Origin: Chloromonas sp. AAM2
Taxonomy: Eukaryota > Chlorophyta > Chlorophyceae > Chlamydomonadales > Chlamydomonadaceae
Length of the DNA stretch: 13,162 nucleotides
Assembly: GCA_004335635.1 (NCBI GenBank)
Contig: QAXH01006014.1
Span: 31,443-44,604, forward strand
Direction: 5' to 3'
In this document: positions 1 to 9,289 of the stretch, piece by piece
Numbering within the stretch: the first letter of the stretch is position 1
Layout: each line of letters opens with the position of its first letter
The notes under the pieces: model-generated
The model's database searches: none
Seen by the model: only the letters and a program-made list of their open reading frames with translations
What the model was told of the DNA's origin: nothing
Program-made: the position numbers and the translations under genes

Positions 1-577
1 AAGTCAAGGCCAAAGACTAGATAAAGGGAGCCAGTCAGTCACGTCCAGGAAGAGGCAGCCAGGCTGCACCAGGCTGCACAATGTTATACACCTTTTATAC
101 AGTGCCAAGCAGCTGACCTTTGTTGGCCGCTGCCTCACTTCACAAATCTACAGACTCGAGACTGGTTAGCACGTGCTGAACCGTGCACAACACCATGCAC
201 ATCTCCCACACACACATGAGCACGTAGTCTGACTCCCGTGTCAGTGCTGATCTGTGCTGTTACTCAGAGTTGAGCAGTTGGGGTATCCAGCCTTCGCTTG
301 CTTGTGTGTGCACTTGGTGCACTGGGTGCATATACATGGACCTCTGATGTAATCAATACTCGCCCCCCTGATGTACCTAATATCTCCCTATGTAATGATA
401 GCGGTGCAGTGGTGCGATGCATGTGTGTATTACATGGCCTTCAGTCCAGGGAGGATTGCTCAGCAAGGGCAAGGGCGGAAGGAAAACAAGCAGCACAACT
501 GTTAACTGCACCACTGCACCAGCAATGCTGTGATGTGCGCTCCCCTGATAACCTTACATGTGTCTGACCATGTGCAG
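1..577 (+). other. Left-edge non-coding stretch, probably intron of the Rieske oxygenase gene
   Basis: No coding exon could be supported here. The oxygenase exon that begins at 578 is preceded by a tgtgcag acceptor, so the bases to its left are best read as intron. A Rieske domain, with its Cys-x-His and Cys-x-x-His pairs, should lie upstream in the protein, but no matching exon was found. The open frame at 298-567 lacks family features and runs into a stop at the acceptor. A short CA run lies near 208-216. Confidence 0.45.
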
Positions 578-1932
578 AAGTCGTACCCAGTCGAAGAGCG
601 TGGAGGGTTCATCTGGTTGTTCTTTGGCTCAAGCTCCATGCCAGCAGACGAGCGCCCACCGATCCCATGCATCCCTGAGCTCGAGGACCCAAAATGGCGG
701 GCAGTTTACGGAGAGATGGAGTTTGACTCAGCACATTGGTGAGTGGCAAAGGTGTAAAGCTGTTGCTGCTTCCAGCCCACGGCATGCTCAAGCCGAAGTC
801 GAAACAAATTCAATAGGCATATGCTGCAGCGGAGTATGGTTCTCGGGTGTTTGCCCTTAATGCGCCACCGGAATGCTTTTGTATTGTTTGCCCCAAAGCG
901 ATGGCATGGCGTTGGGCCAGCTGCTGAACCACACAGGAGCATGCAAGCCTGGCAGCTGCAAATATTCGGATGCAGCAGCTGATTTCGCGTCATGTGTGGC
1001 TGTTTGCTACACCCCTGCAGGTCCACGTACGATAACGCTCTCGACATGGCACACATCCATTACGTGCACAACGGTTCCTTCGGCAATCCCGACAAACCAG
1101 AGATCATGGACATGAATGTCGAGCGCGATACATGGGGAATCACCGGCAGCTTCAAAATCCACAACAAGCCGGTGAGTCTTTGGCCGATGTTCAAACATGG
1201 TGCCATGTGACTCAGATTCTGCCAGGTCAATTGACTTTTTGACTCAGCACGACAACTGCCTTGACTTATTGCGGTTGTCTTGGATGGCGATTTTGTATTA
1301 TGTCTGTTTATTGTCCAATCCTTGTGATGCAGGTGAACAAGCTGTGGGAGTGGACGCGTGTCCCGCACGTGCCTGTCGAGCTCCAAGCGTTCTTGCCCAT
1401 GACATCAGCTGTGCGAATTACGCTGGCTGGCGGCGTCCAGATGATCACGTTCGTCAACACAGTACCCATCGATGAGCACCGTTCGATCAATCGTTTCTGT
1501 CTGATCCGCAACTTCGCCACAAGTCCATTACTGGATGGCTTCGTTTACAAGTCCATGATGCAGATTCTGTCGGAAGACAAGGTGAGAATCTGGTCTGCCA
1601 TCGATAGAAGGGCGTACAGGGCGTGGATTAGTATCAGGGTTTGCTGCTGGCCTGGTGTGTGCTGTGCCACCTCTGTCGTGTGCGCGACCGCCCATGCAGC
1701 TAGCGACCAATAGCATCATCTGGTTAACCATACAACACAGCGTCCGTGTGTTCGGGTTTGTTTACAGGGCATTGTCGAGACTGTGCGGCCCGAAGGCATG
1801 CCTCGCGAGTTTTCACTTGGGGCGGACTTGCCTCAGGTCGTGTTTCGCAAGCTGCGCCAAGAATGGGTGGACATGGGCTATGCGGTGGACCCTGCAACAA
1901 CCACGGGCCCACACGGCACGCTGGATATGTAG
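578..1932 (+). CDS. Rieske-type non-heme iron oxygenase, C-terminal catalytic part (5' exons missing)
   Basis: Four exons join in frame: 578-738, 1021-1171, 1333-1581 and 1768-1932, ending in TAG. They give 241 residues. Introns are 282, 161 and 186 bases, with gtgagt/gtgaga donors and cag acceptors. The fragment starts KSYPVEERGG, the linker that follows the Rieske domain in this family. Residues 62-70, DMAHIHYVH, fit the mononuclear iron motif D-x2-H-x4-H: His65 and His70 as ligands and Asp62 as the likely relay to the Rieske cluster. Asp186, in SEDK before ETVRPEGMP, is a plausible third ligand. FGNPDKPEI and the end VFRKLRQEWVDMGY resemble cyanobacterial and algal oxygenases related to pheophorbide a oxygenase. 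Such enzymes use electrons from ferredoxin or a reductase to oxygenate a ring compound; the substrate cannot be told. Plastid location is an inference. The Rieske domain and start lie left of base 578, probably outside the window. Confidence 0.85.
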
Positions 1933-2448
1933 ATTGCCGCTCCAACACACAGGCAGGTTGCCGATACCGTGCATGCAGGAAACACGTAATTTAAACCTGA
2001 GGTCTCCATCATTCGAACGCATGACGTACTAAAACTGTGAAGAGGGTAGGGACAGGTCGATAATGCTCATTGTGGTGGTACACGAATCCGCGGTATTTTG
2101 GCCTCCTTGGTGTTGCGCTATGTGCACAGGCTTTGCATACCATATTTTAGCTAGCAATTGACCTAAGACCATTTTTGGTGCCACTTGGTTTCATGACATT
2201 CATGACGTGATGCTGCATTTTGAGTGGCAGGTGTTGAAGTGATGAATAAATAACTGCACAGAGGTGTTGGAAGTGATGAACGGCAAAAATGGCATGAGTG
2301 AGCGCCCTGTCTCGTATGTTAATGACTTGCGGGCGATAGCATCAGTATTTGAAATGGTTAGGCACGGTGGGCTATTTGTTTTGGTGAGCGTCACGCGTAG
2401 GCAGTTTGTTCTAAGCCATGGCCTGAAGGAAATGCAAATAAAGCAAGA

Positions 2449-2486
2449 GGAAACTGCAGTGGTACTAGGAAACTGCAGTGGTACTA
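2449..2486. repeat. Perfect 19-base tandem duplication
   Basis: The unit ggaaactgcagtggtacta occurs twice head to tail, at 2449-2467 and 2468-2486, with no mismatch. It lies in the probable 3' UTR of the oxygenase gene. Perfect identity points to a recent duplication by slippage. Confidence 0.9.
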
Positions 2487-2663
2487 GCAAGGTTTGTTGT
2501 TTAGGGTGGTGGTTGCAGTGTTGTTTGCTGCTTGTTAGATTTAATGTATGATTGTTTCTTTCACAGCTGTTGTCATCATGTGCACATGTTGCAGCTGTGT
2601 TTCTAACAAACTTTTCCGGCAATTCTCCGCATCATGTACTGTTGCTTACTGTTGCTTATCGTC

Positions 2664-2668
2664 TGTAA
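2664..2668 (+). terminator. Candidate polyadenylation signal TGTAA of the Rieske oxygenase gene
   Basis: This is the first TGTAA after the stop at 1932 and would give a 3' UTR of about 750 bases. A second copy lies at 2709-2713. TGTAA is the usual poly(A) motif of chlorophyte green algae. The call assumes that lineage; no cleavage site can be seen. Confidence 0.4.
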
Positions 2669-3036
2669 ATTGGTTAGGTAGTTGATTGGTTATATGCTTA
2701 GTAACGATTGTAAGGAAACTGGCTCAACTACTGGTTCGTACAAGTGGGCTCTTCCCCAAAACAAATGTTTGCCATCTGCGACAATTCCTGTGTGACTGTC
2801 ATCTCACCTCGGGGCTCTGCGCACGGATCAAAGATGATGGATGGGTTTTCCTGGGAAGCTGCACAGAAGTCAGCACATCACCTTCTCTAAATCGCACTTA
2901 CCCAGGCAGGCGCGAACAGGGGGACGTTTACGCGCGCAACACACAAGTTTTCTCGAGAGAGTGAAGCACCAATGTTTTTTTGGCATTAGATGTAAACCTG
3001 GCGTGCACTAACCTGGTGAGCACAGGGTGGGGCGTG

Positions 3037-3090
3037 AAAAAAAAGTTGTTTGCCAGTTCTGGGCCAAGTTGTGTGTGCGACTCACTAGTG
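3037..3090 (-). repeat. Dispersed T-tract repeat, copy A
   Basis: Read on the plus strand, an A run is followed by gttgtttgccagttctggg and then gtgtgtgcgactcactagtg. The core matches copies at 3568-3604, 3900-3980 and 9700-9736. The part after the core, tgtgcgactc, is also present in the 3900-3980 copy. On the minus strand each copy ends in a T run, which is the orientation given here. Confidence 0.75.
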
Positions 3091-3098
3091 ATCATACG

Positions 3099-3165
3099 CA
3101 TTCTGGGTTATCGTCCTTCTGGGTGATTCATCTTCATTCTGGGTGATCCTTATGGGTGCGATAGT
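3099..3165. repeat. Degenerate short tandem repeat around ttctgggtgat
   Basis: Three or four imperfect units lie in a row: ttctgggttat, ttctgggtgat, ttctgggtgat and then a weaker atgggtgcgat. Spacing is about 17 to 20 bases. The array starts a few bases beyond copy A of the dispersed repeat and may be part of the same element. It does not code for anything recognisable. Confidence 0.65.
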
Positions 3166-3345
3166 CCCAAGACTCTTGAATGCTGTTGTACCAGCTGTAG
3201 CCGAAATGGTTTGTGAATGCTTGTACCTCTCGCATTCATGGCTGACAATCTGCCCGCAGCCCAGGGAGGACAGCCCACCTGACCTTGATTCTAACCCTTC
3301 AAACCAGATTGAGTCGAACCTACAAGTAAAAAGCGACACATCCGG

Positions 3346-3400
3346 ATAACCAGTGTGGGGAAGGTCTGTGAAGGTTCACCCTTCTAGCTTCACTGGTTAT
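3346..3400. repeat. Inverted repeat with 10-base perfect arms
   Basis: The arms ataaccagtg (3346-3355) and cactggttat (3391-3400) are exact reverse complements separated by 35 bases. A tccgga palindrome sits just outside each arm, at 3341 and near 3410. The sequence acatccgga recurs at 3491-3499. This could be a hairpin or the remains of a small mobile element. No T run follows that would suggest a Pol III terminator. Confidence 0.65.
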
Positions 3401-3567
3401 ATACACCTCTCCGGAGAGAGAGATGTATGATGCACGCAGGCCTGCTCAATGGCTGGAGGTATAATCACATAATCAACACATCATAATCACACATCCGGAA
3501 ATGGTTGTGGTCACCCCTCGACGTACTATCCTGACCGCAGACCCCGTTGCAATCACACAACCACAAC

Positions 3568-3604
3568 AAAAAAGAAGTTTGCCAGTTCTGGGACAATTTT
3601 GGGA
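3568..3604 (-). repeat. Dispersed T-tract repeat, copy B (left arm of an inverted pair)
   Basis: The plus strand reads an A run, then gaagtttgccagttctggg, then acaattttggga. The reverse complement of 3940-3976 matches over about 37 bases with two differences. Copies B and C therefore face each other across about 335 bases. No clear target-site duplication was seen outside the pair. Confidence 0.8.
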
Positions 3605-3899
3605 CCGACACTGGAACCTGTGTGTTTGTGGTGTGTATAGAGGTCCTGTGATGTTGTCACGCTGTTCTTATGGACTGGGTCAGTGCTTTCTCCACCCATA
3701 GGAACACATCAGCGTGCCAGCCTTAAGGCCATCCCTCCTGGTCATTGCAGGAAGTCGTCTGTACTCAAACACCTGAAGTGTCACATAAGTGAGTTGTAAC
3801 CATTTCTTACGTATTCTAAATCCGGTGACCCGATAAAATTCACAGCTGGGTAAACAACACCCCGTTTAACAACACAACGGCGACTTCTCGGTGGCAAAA

Positions 3900-3980
3900 C
3901 ACACGAGGAGTCGCACACCAACTGCTCCAGAACTGGGAGTCCCAGAATTGTCCCAGAACTGGCAAACATCTTTTTTTTTT
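3900..3980 (+). repeat. Dispersed T-tract repeat, copy C (right arm of an inverted pair)
   Basis: The plus strand reads gagtcgcacac, then ccagaactggg, cccagaattg, cccagaactggcaaacatc and a run of ten or more T. The ccagaactgg block is present twice, so this copy holds an internal duplication. The left part, gagtcgcacac, matches the outer part of copy A in reverse complement. A T run directly after a conserved block could be a Pol III stop or the tail of a SINE-like element; neither is proven. Confidence 0.8.
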
Positions 3981-4465
3981 GAGCAGAATTGCAAGTGCAT
4001 TGCAGGCAAGCCCGTGCCTTTAGATTTGGATCATTCCGATTGGCATAGTACCTGGTACATGGCCAAGTCATGCAGAAGAAGCGTGTAGGCAGCGGGCCAA
4101 AAAGTCTGGGGCTGCAAGGTTCACTTGCACTATAACGGCGTTGCTTTACAAGGCAATTGCTGACGTGCGCATTGCTGCCCAACTGACCCAGTGCTTCCTT
4201 CCGTGTCTCTGCACCCGTGTCTTGAACGGGACGGGGCCTTGTTTGTTCAATGCCATGCACAGCTCTGCTTGCAGCGCTCTTGTCAACTAGCAGGAGCGGC
4301 AACGCCTATGCCAGCCACACAAAATGGTCAGTGCGCACTATCGCTCACTGCATGCATCAATTTAATGCTCTGCTTTCTGTACTGAGAGTCAACATGCAGG
4401 CCTTCACAGCGCGAAAAAGTTCATAGCGCAGTAATCCTCGAAAACCGCCTTTCGTCTGTCGATTT

Positions 4466-4525
4466 ATGGCTCCCGATCCATGTCCGAATTCATACTCACA
4501 CGACAAACATCCACGATGCAGCTGA
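4466..4525 (+). promoter_or_regulatory. Possible upstream ORF overlapping the peroxidase start
   Basis: An ATG at 4466 opens a 19-codon frame that is out of frame with the peroxidase and stops with TGA at 4523-4525. It covers the candidate starts at 4480 and 4516. Its stop overlaps a further in-frame peroxidase ATG at 4525 as TGATG, an arrangement that can allow reinitiation. It matters only if transcription begins upstream of 4466, which the sequence does not show. Confidence 0.35.
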
Positions 4526-7500
4526 TGAGAAACCAGCCATGTGGCCTGAGGGCCAGGACTACCACTACTTCAGCCAGACCAGTGGTTGTGAGCAGGAGCA
4601 GAAGAACCACCATGGTCACCCAAGCAGCAGTCAACGTGGATCAGATGAAGGCAGCCTATCAGGAGCTGCTGACATACATCAAGTCCAAGCATTGTGAGTC
4701 TTGACTGGTTACGTGTGTGCTGTAGCGGCACTCCTGATGACCTTACGTGTCGAGTTTTGGCATTACGTACTTGATGCAGGTAACCCCATCGTCGTTCGCC
4801 TGGCCTGGCACGACTCAGGCACCTATGACAAGGTGCGATTCCGTGCTGGGCGCTTCCGTGAAGTCAAGAATGCCATCGTATACGAGATAACGTGATTGGA
4901 CGCCATGTTCGCACTGAGTGCAGAACATCGCAGAGTTTCCCCAGCGAGGAGGCGCAAATGGTTCCATTCGCTTCAATCCTGAGCTCAGCCATGGCGCGAA
5001 TGCAGGTGCGGGCGAGATGCTGCAAAACCCTGTTCCGGAAAGTGTCTGTGACCAGGTTCGCGACAGATCTGACGTCCGACATACATGTCATGTCAGAATT
5101 GCAAACTTCACTGCATGTCTACTGCATGTCTAGTAAGGCAGTGCCTTGCAACAAGTACAGTGACGGGGATGGTTCTTGGCCCAACACTGCATGTGCAGGT
5201 CTTGTCACTGCGGTGAACCTGCTGAAGCCCATCCAGAAGAAGTAAGTGTTGCATCAGGACGCTGATGTTCATCTGCAGGTCAAACAATGCCACGGCCTCA
5301 CCTCGTAACCAGATATCACCATGCAGCTGGTACTCACGAACTGGATGATCATGGTGGCAGTCGGTGTTTTACTTCCATTCTCAGCTAGCTGTCAAGCTGC
5401 TCCTCTGAGCAAAGTTTCCAGCACACTCATGCACACCCATGCGCCTGCTACACTGCTGCAACACCAGTCGGTTGCCAGATCAAAAAGTTCTGCCATGATG
5501 CGCCACAGGTACCCAGAAGTCTCTTACGCCGACCTGTTCCAAATGGCATCAGCAGCTGCCATTGAGGTGAGGACAGTGTGTGGCTCGCATGTGGCTGGTG
5601 TGTTGCAATTAACTCAAATGGGAGATTCGTTGTGACAGGTGTGCAAACGTTCTTGCTCAGCTCCACTGCGTTCTTGCATGAGCTGCCAAGGTGCCCATGG
5701 CATGGATGCATTTACAAACATGTCAACTGCTTGCCCCAGTGCTCCGTGCAACAAGCTGCAACCCCCGGTCCACAACAGTTATTTCATCTGTCAAGCTGCA
5801 CGACAAACGTCGCAAAAGGCGTGACTTGTGCTGGCTTGCAACTGATCTTGTAACCAGCTGACAAAAGTAATCCGGGCATATGCATGAGAGGTTTGTACTC
5901 ATGAAGTCCAGCCTACCTAGAGCGACCACCTACCTGTGCTCGAGTACGTGACGTGACCTGGTGCATGGCCCTGCAGGCGGCAGGTGGCCCCAAGCTGGAC
6001 ATGCGGTACGGCCGCAAGGACACGACAGGTCCTGAGCAGTGTGCAAACGATGGAAACCTGCCAGGTGAGAAGTGCACATATAGGCGACATTTTGAGATCT
6101 TATGCAGCGATATTTTGAGAGCTACTACTCACTTTCTGGGAGATCATGCTCATGCTTTGATTATGAAGGTGTCGTGGGCAGTTACTATGCTGTTTGGCCT
6201 GCAGCACTGCATGTAGGCAGTTACTGCAAAGCTGCTGGAAAGGTGTACCGTGTTTTAGTAGGAGAGCAAGAGATGGGTGACGCATTGCTGCACTGGGCAT
6301 GCATCCACCATGAACGTGATTTGATTCGGCAGATGTCGCACCGCCAGTGCGCAGTTCACAACCTGACAGATGTTTAGTTCGCAGCAATTGACTGGAGCAC
6401 TTAGTCATCAGCAGCTCACGCGGTGTGGCTTTGTTTTGCTTCTGCTTGACCACTTTGGAGGCAACAGACTGTTTTCTAGTCTATCATCAGCTGGCTTGAT
6501 GCAAAACAATAGCTCGTGCACTGTGGTCATGATGAAGTTATGCGTTGTGGTAATAGTCGAAAGTCGAAACTTTGCTACTGGTAGCATGTGGTTGCAGGTG
6601 GTGCCGGGCCGTTCCCTGATGGCAGCAAGAAGCCCCAAGATCATCTGCGCAGGGTGAGAGGGTTGACAGGGGTCAGTGCACTGTAGTCTGGCGTAGGAGC
6701 ATGCACTCAACGTCAAGACGTGCGTTCAAAGGGCTGTCACAGTACGTGCCTTTCCTGTTGCGTGAGTGTGCATGTCTGTTGTCCAGCGTGCCAGCTTCAA
6801 GTGGAGCATGCCATGCCAGTCAACTTCAGACAGACTTGCAGGCTCACACAACTTGAACAGACTTGCAGGCGCAGTCAAATCTCTGTTGTCTAGGCTCGTC
6901 CGGGTGCTGTATCATAATTGTATCATAACTGTATCATAATTGTGCATGTTTGCTGCTCAGGTGTTCTACCGCATGGGTCTAGACGATAAGGAGATTGTGG
7001 CGCTGTCTGGCGCTCACACGCTGGGCAGGGCTAGGCCGGACCGCTCCGGATTTGGTGGGTAAAGCCAGGGCTGGGAGGCCAGAGGGAAAAAGATGGTGTT
7101 ATACTGAAGAGAAAGAAGTGGCATATGGCATAGAGGCCAGCGCAAGCAGTAAATCTTGGGCTGGGAGGCAAGAGGAAGAACAGGTATTATAACCCCAAAA
7201 CAGTTGTTACAGGTGTTGCTCCCAGAAACAGCAACTCAAAAAACTGATGAAGCAAGGATAGTTGCTACTGCTGGCTGCAAGCTGCAGCCAGTATGACTGA
7301 TGACGTCGTGTTGATGGCTGCTGTTGCTGCAGCTGATGCGAGCCGGTTTTGCTTCACAGAACTTGCAATGCGCAGCTATGTTGATAAAACCAAATTGTGT
7401 CGTACAGCGTGAGGAAGGTGGAAAGGGAATTTCACTGCACCCTTAGCAACAGCAGCGAAGCTCAAGAAGTCCTTAGTGCGCCATATCGCGGCGGTGGTGC

Positions 7501-8558
7501 CTCCACCTATACAATACAACCTGCTAGCCACCTACTGGTCACCACTGCACCCCGTGCAGCCTCAGCCATGACAGCAAAGATCCGTTAACAATTGCCAAAC
7601 ACACTTGTAACGCACAGGTGTTGCGTCCACCAAGTACACTGAGGAGGGCCCAGGCATCAAGGGCGGCCAGTCGTGGACACCCGACTGGCTAGTGTTCAAC
7701 AACAGGTGGGCACATGCACTGACATACGCACATGCATGCCTAGACGCTTGTTGCATATGCATGCCTGATGCTTGTTGCAGCCCTACTACGGCCATGCATG
7801 TGTAGAAAGATCATGCACATTTTTCAGAAGTAACAGCGCCACACGCCCACCTAGTTTTGAGATCAAGTGAAAGTACGGCAAATGTGCTCTTGTGCATGTG
7901 CTGGGCTCACGTGAAGGGCCCCGGTGGATTTCTCAACTTGGCTGTGACCTGCATTTGACAGGTGAAGATATGAAGGGTATTGGAACGTGAACTTTGCTTC
8001 ACCTGCACATGCAGTTATTTCGTCCACATGAAGGAGCGGAAGGACAAGGACCTGCTGGTGATGGAAACCGACGCAGCTGTGTTTGATGATGAAGGTTTCC
8101 GGTAAGAATCAAAGCAGACAAATAGGCAATGCGGGCCCTGGAGCATTTCGAAATTTCATCCAGCTACAATGTGCCAGTTGTGACATCTCGTGTCTGATAT
8201 GGATAGTGACTAAATTGCGTGCACTCTGCACAGCATATGCCCATATGCCGCAGCATATGCCTATAGTGTGCCTGTTACGTGTCAACTCATTTCATGCACA
8301 TGTGCACACGTTTCCAGCCGTTTTGAATTCCTGTTGCTCGAGCGATACGCGCACGTGAACTGAAACGTCTGGCATTGTTCATGTTGAATGCATGTCCTTA
8401 CATTGTTGTACGCCTGCCCTGTTGCTCCACCGCCCAGGCCTTACGCTGAGCTGTATGCCAAGGACCAGGACGCTTTCTTCGCTGACTACAAGAAGGCGCA
8501 TGAGAAGCTGAGCGAGCTCGGAGTTGAGTGGGAGGCAGGAGCACCTGTCACGATTTGA
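4480..8558 (+). CDS. APX: Chloroplast (stromal-type) L-ascorbate peroxidase, complete, 11 exons
   Basis: This class I heme peroxidase reduces hydrogen peroxide to water with ascorbate. Exons: 4480-4693, 4780-4832, 4924-5005, 5199-5241, 5509-5566, 5977-6064, 6598-6653, 6961-7054, 7618-7705, 8015-8101, 8438-8558. All introns are GT-AG and all phases agree. The protein is 327 residues from 4480, or 315 from the ATG at 4516. Residues 1 to about 48 are rich in Arg, Ser and Thr, like a chloroplast transit peptide. Catalytic residues by eye alignment to pea cytosolic APX: Arg78, Trp81 and His82 in RLAWHDSGT; proximal His217 in LSGAHTLGR; Asp278 and Trp249 beside it. Cys72 and Arg226 match the ascorbate-binding Cys32 and Arg172. 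About 16 extra residues between Arg226 and Trp249 are typical of chloroplast isoforms. The end, GAPVTI, has no membrane anchor, which favours the soluble stromal form. The pea Asp187 potassium ligand appears to be Asn257. The start remains uncertain. Confidence 0.95.
6822..6874. repeat. Diverged tandem duplication in peroxidase intron 7
   Basis: The block aacttcagacagacttgcaggc (6822-6842) is followed directly by a near copy, aacttgaacagacttgcaggc (6850-6870). Offset is 28 bases. It lies in the intron at 6654-6960 and has no visible effect on the splice sites. Confidence 0.7.
6908..6940. repeat. 11-base tandem repeat, three units, near the 3' end of intron 7
   Basis: The unit tgtatcataat occurs at 6908-6918, 6919-6929 (last base c) and 6930-6940. 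It ends 20 bases before the acceptor at 6960, where branch point and pyrimidine tract are expected. The repeated tcataa could offer alternative branch adenines; that is inference. Confidence 0.85.
7055..7190. repeat. Diverged direct repeat in peroxidase intron 8
   Basis: The block gggctgggaggccagaggga at 7068-7087 recurs as gggctgggaggcaagaggaa at 7158-7177. Each copy is followed by a gtgttatac- or gtattataa-like stretch. Offset is 90 bases. This looks like an old segmental duplication within the 563-base intron. Confidence 0.6.
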
Positions 8559-8737
8559 ACTTGATTTCGAATGTGAACAAGTGCCCCATACCCACAGCAA
8601 CAACAAGTGTATTCACTGACTGGCATGACGTATCCGCCAAGTCAGGTTGGGAAGCAGCATATCGCTTCTCAAGCACCGGAGGAAGAGTATTGGATCTGAA
8701 ATGTGAAGAATTCAGCGAGGTGAAAGGGAAAGGAGAT

Positions 8738-8765
8738 GTGATCAGACGGACGTGATCAGACGGAC
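8738..8765. repeat. Perfect 14-base tandem duplication in the peroxidase 3' UTR
   Basis: The unit gtgatcagacggac is present twice head to tail, at 8738-8751 and 8752-8765, and a further gtga follows. It appears to be a simple recent duplication. Confidence 0.9.
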
Positions 8766-8965
8766 GTGAAGCTTCTTCAAGACTAGAAATAGGGCAAAAA
8801 GGGCGAATACATATTACTGGAGAATACTGGTTGCTGGCTCAATCGGAGATACAACAGACAGTGGATCGCATATTCAACAGGCGCTCGACAACTGGGTTGA
8901 TGGTATATATTTGTATTGAATGATACGTTGCTTCAGACTCTGTGGTAGATGTGCGAAACCTGATA

Positions 8966-8970
8966 TGTAA
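8966..8970 (+). terminator. Candidate polyadenylation signal TGTAA of the ascorbate peroxidase gene
   Basis: This is the first TGTAA after the stop at 8558, giving a 3' UTR of about 420 to 430 bases. It assumes the green-algal type of signal. Confidence 0.45.
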
Positions 8971-8978
8971 GTCAAGCA

Positions 8979-9030
8979 GCTGTTTGCCATCTTCAAGTAC
9001 TATGCTAGGTGCTGTTTGCCATCTTCATGT
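8979..9030. repeat. 20-base direct repeat gctgtttgccatcttca
   Basis: Copies lie at 8979-8998 and 9011-9030, differing at one base, with 12 bases between. They sit just after the TGTAA motif. The shared tttgccat resembles a part of the dispersed repeat core, which may be chance. Confidence 0.75.
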
Positions 9031-9107
9031 CCCGTTGCGAATGACAGCCGCCGTGAGGTTTCATACCAATGCTATGTACTCAGAACAGATGCACACTAGT
9101 GTACATA

Positions 9108-9133
9108 TGCTAATGTGTACATATGCATTAGCA
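9108..9133. repeat. Short perfect inverted repeat
   Basis: The arms tgctaatg (9108-9115) and cattagca (9126-9133) are exact reverse complements with a 10-base centre. The direct repeat gtgtacatatgc overlaps it, at 9099-9110 and 9115-9126. No gene lies next to it. Confidence 0.65.
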
Positions 9134-9289
9134 GACTGGTTGTACAGCAGGTGCCGGCAAGCCATGGGATGTGGATATGCAAGCAGGCATGACTGGCACA
9201 TGTCCAAGGTTGGCTAGGTGCGCTGTGGTATCAGCAATATGGTATCGTGGTCATTCTTAATATACCTCCCCCCCCCCTTCCCCTGGCCC

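Larger units (their letters stand above)
1933..2690 (+). other. Probable 3' UTR of the Rieske oxygenase gene
   Basis: No conserved coding exon is visible on either strand. The open frames at 2264-2551 (+) and 2200-2622 (-) overlap each other and show no recognisable domain. The stretch holds a 19-base tandem duplication and a doubled gttgctta near 2641-2658. It ends near the first TGTAA motif. Confidence 0.4.
2691..4434. other. Intergenic region between the oxygenase and ascorbate peroxidase genes
   Basis: I see no supportable gene. Open frames reach 173 codons (3781-4302, minus) but cross the repeat at 3940-3980 and show no domain. The region holds three copies of a dispersed T-tract repeat, a short array around ttctgggtgat, and an inverted repeat at 3346-3400. 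The ascorbate peroxidase promoter should lie in the right-hand part, but no clear TATA box was seen near the start codon. Confidence 0.55.
8559..8990 (+). other. Probable 3' UTR of the ascorbate peroxidase gene
   Basis: The stretch after the TGA shows no further peroxidase exon. In particular, no hydrophobic segment is seen that could serve as an alternative thylakoid anchor. It includes a perfect 14-base tandem repeat and ends near the first TGTAA. Confidence 0.5.

Noticed and set aside
418..447. CVLHG stretch in the 298-567 frame, like the second Cys/His pair of a Rieske site
   Set aside because: The neighbouring residues do not fit (no CPYHGW-like context, no first Cys-x-His pair, wrong linker), and the frame does not join to the exon at 578.
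3781..4302. 173-codon open frame on the minus strand
   Set aside because: It crosses the dispersed repeat at 3940-3980, has no recognisable domain or conserved stretch, and has no supporting exon-like context. It looks like a chance open frame.
4833..4923. Reading through from peroxidase exon 2 in the 4701-4895 frame
   Set aside because: The frame loses similarity to peroxidase after DSGTYDK, and splicing gtgcga to the acceptor at 4923 restores [17 protein letters not shown] exactly as the family requires.
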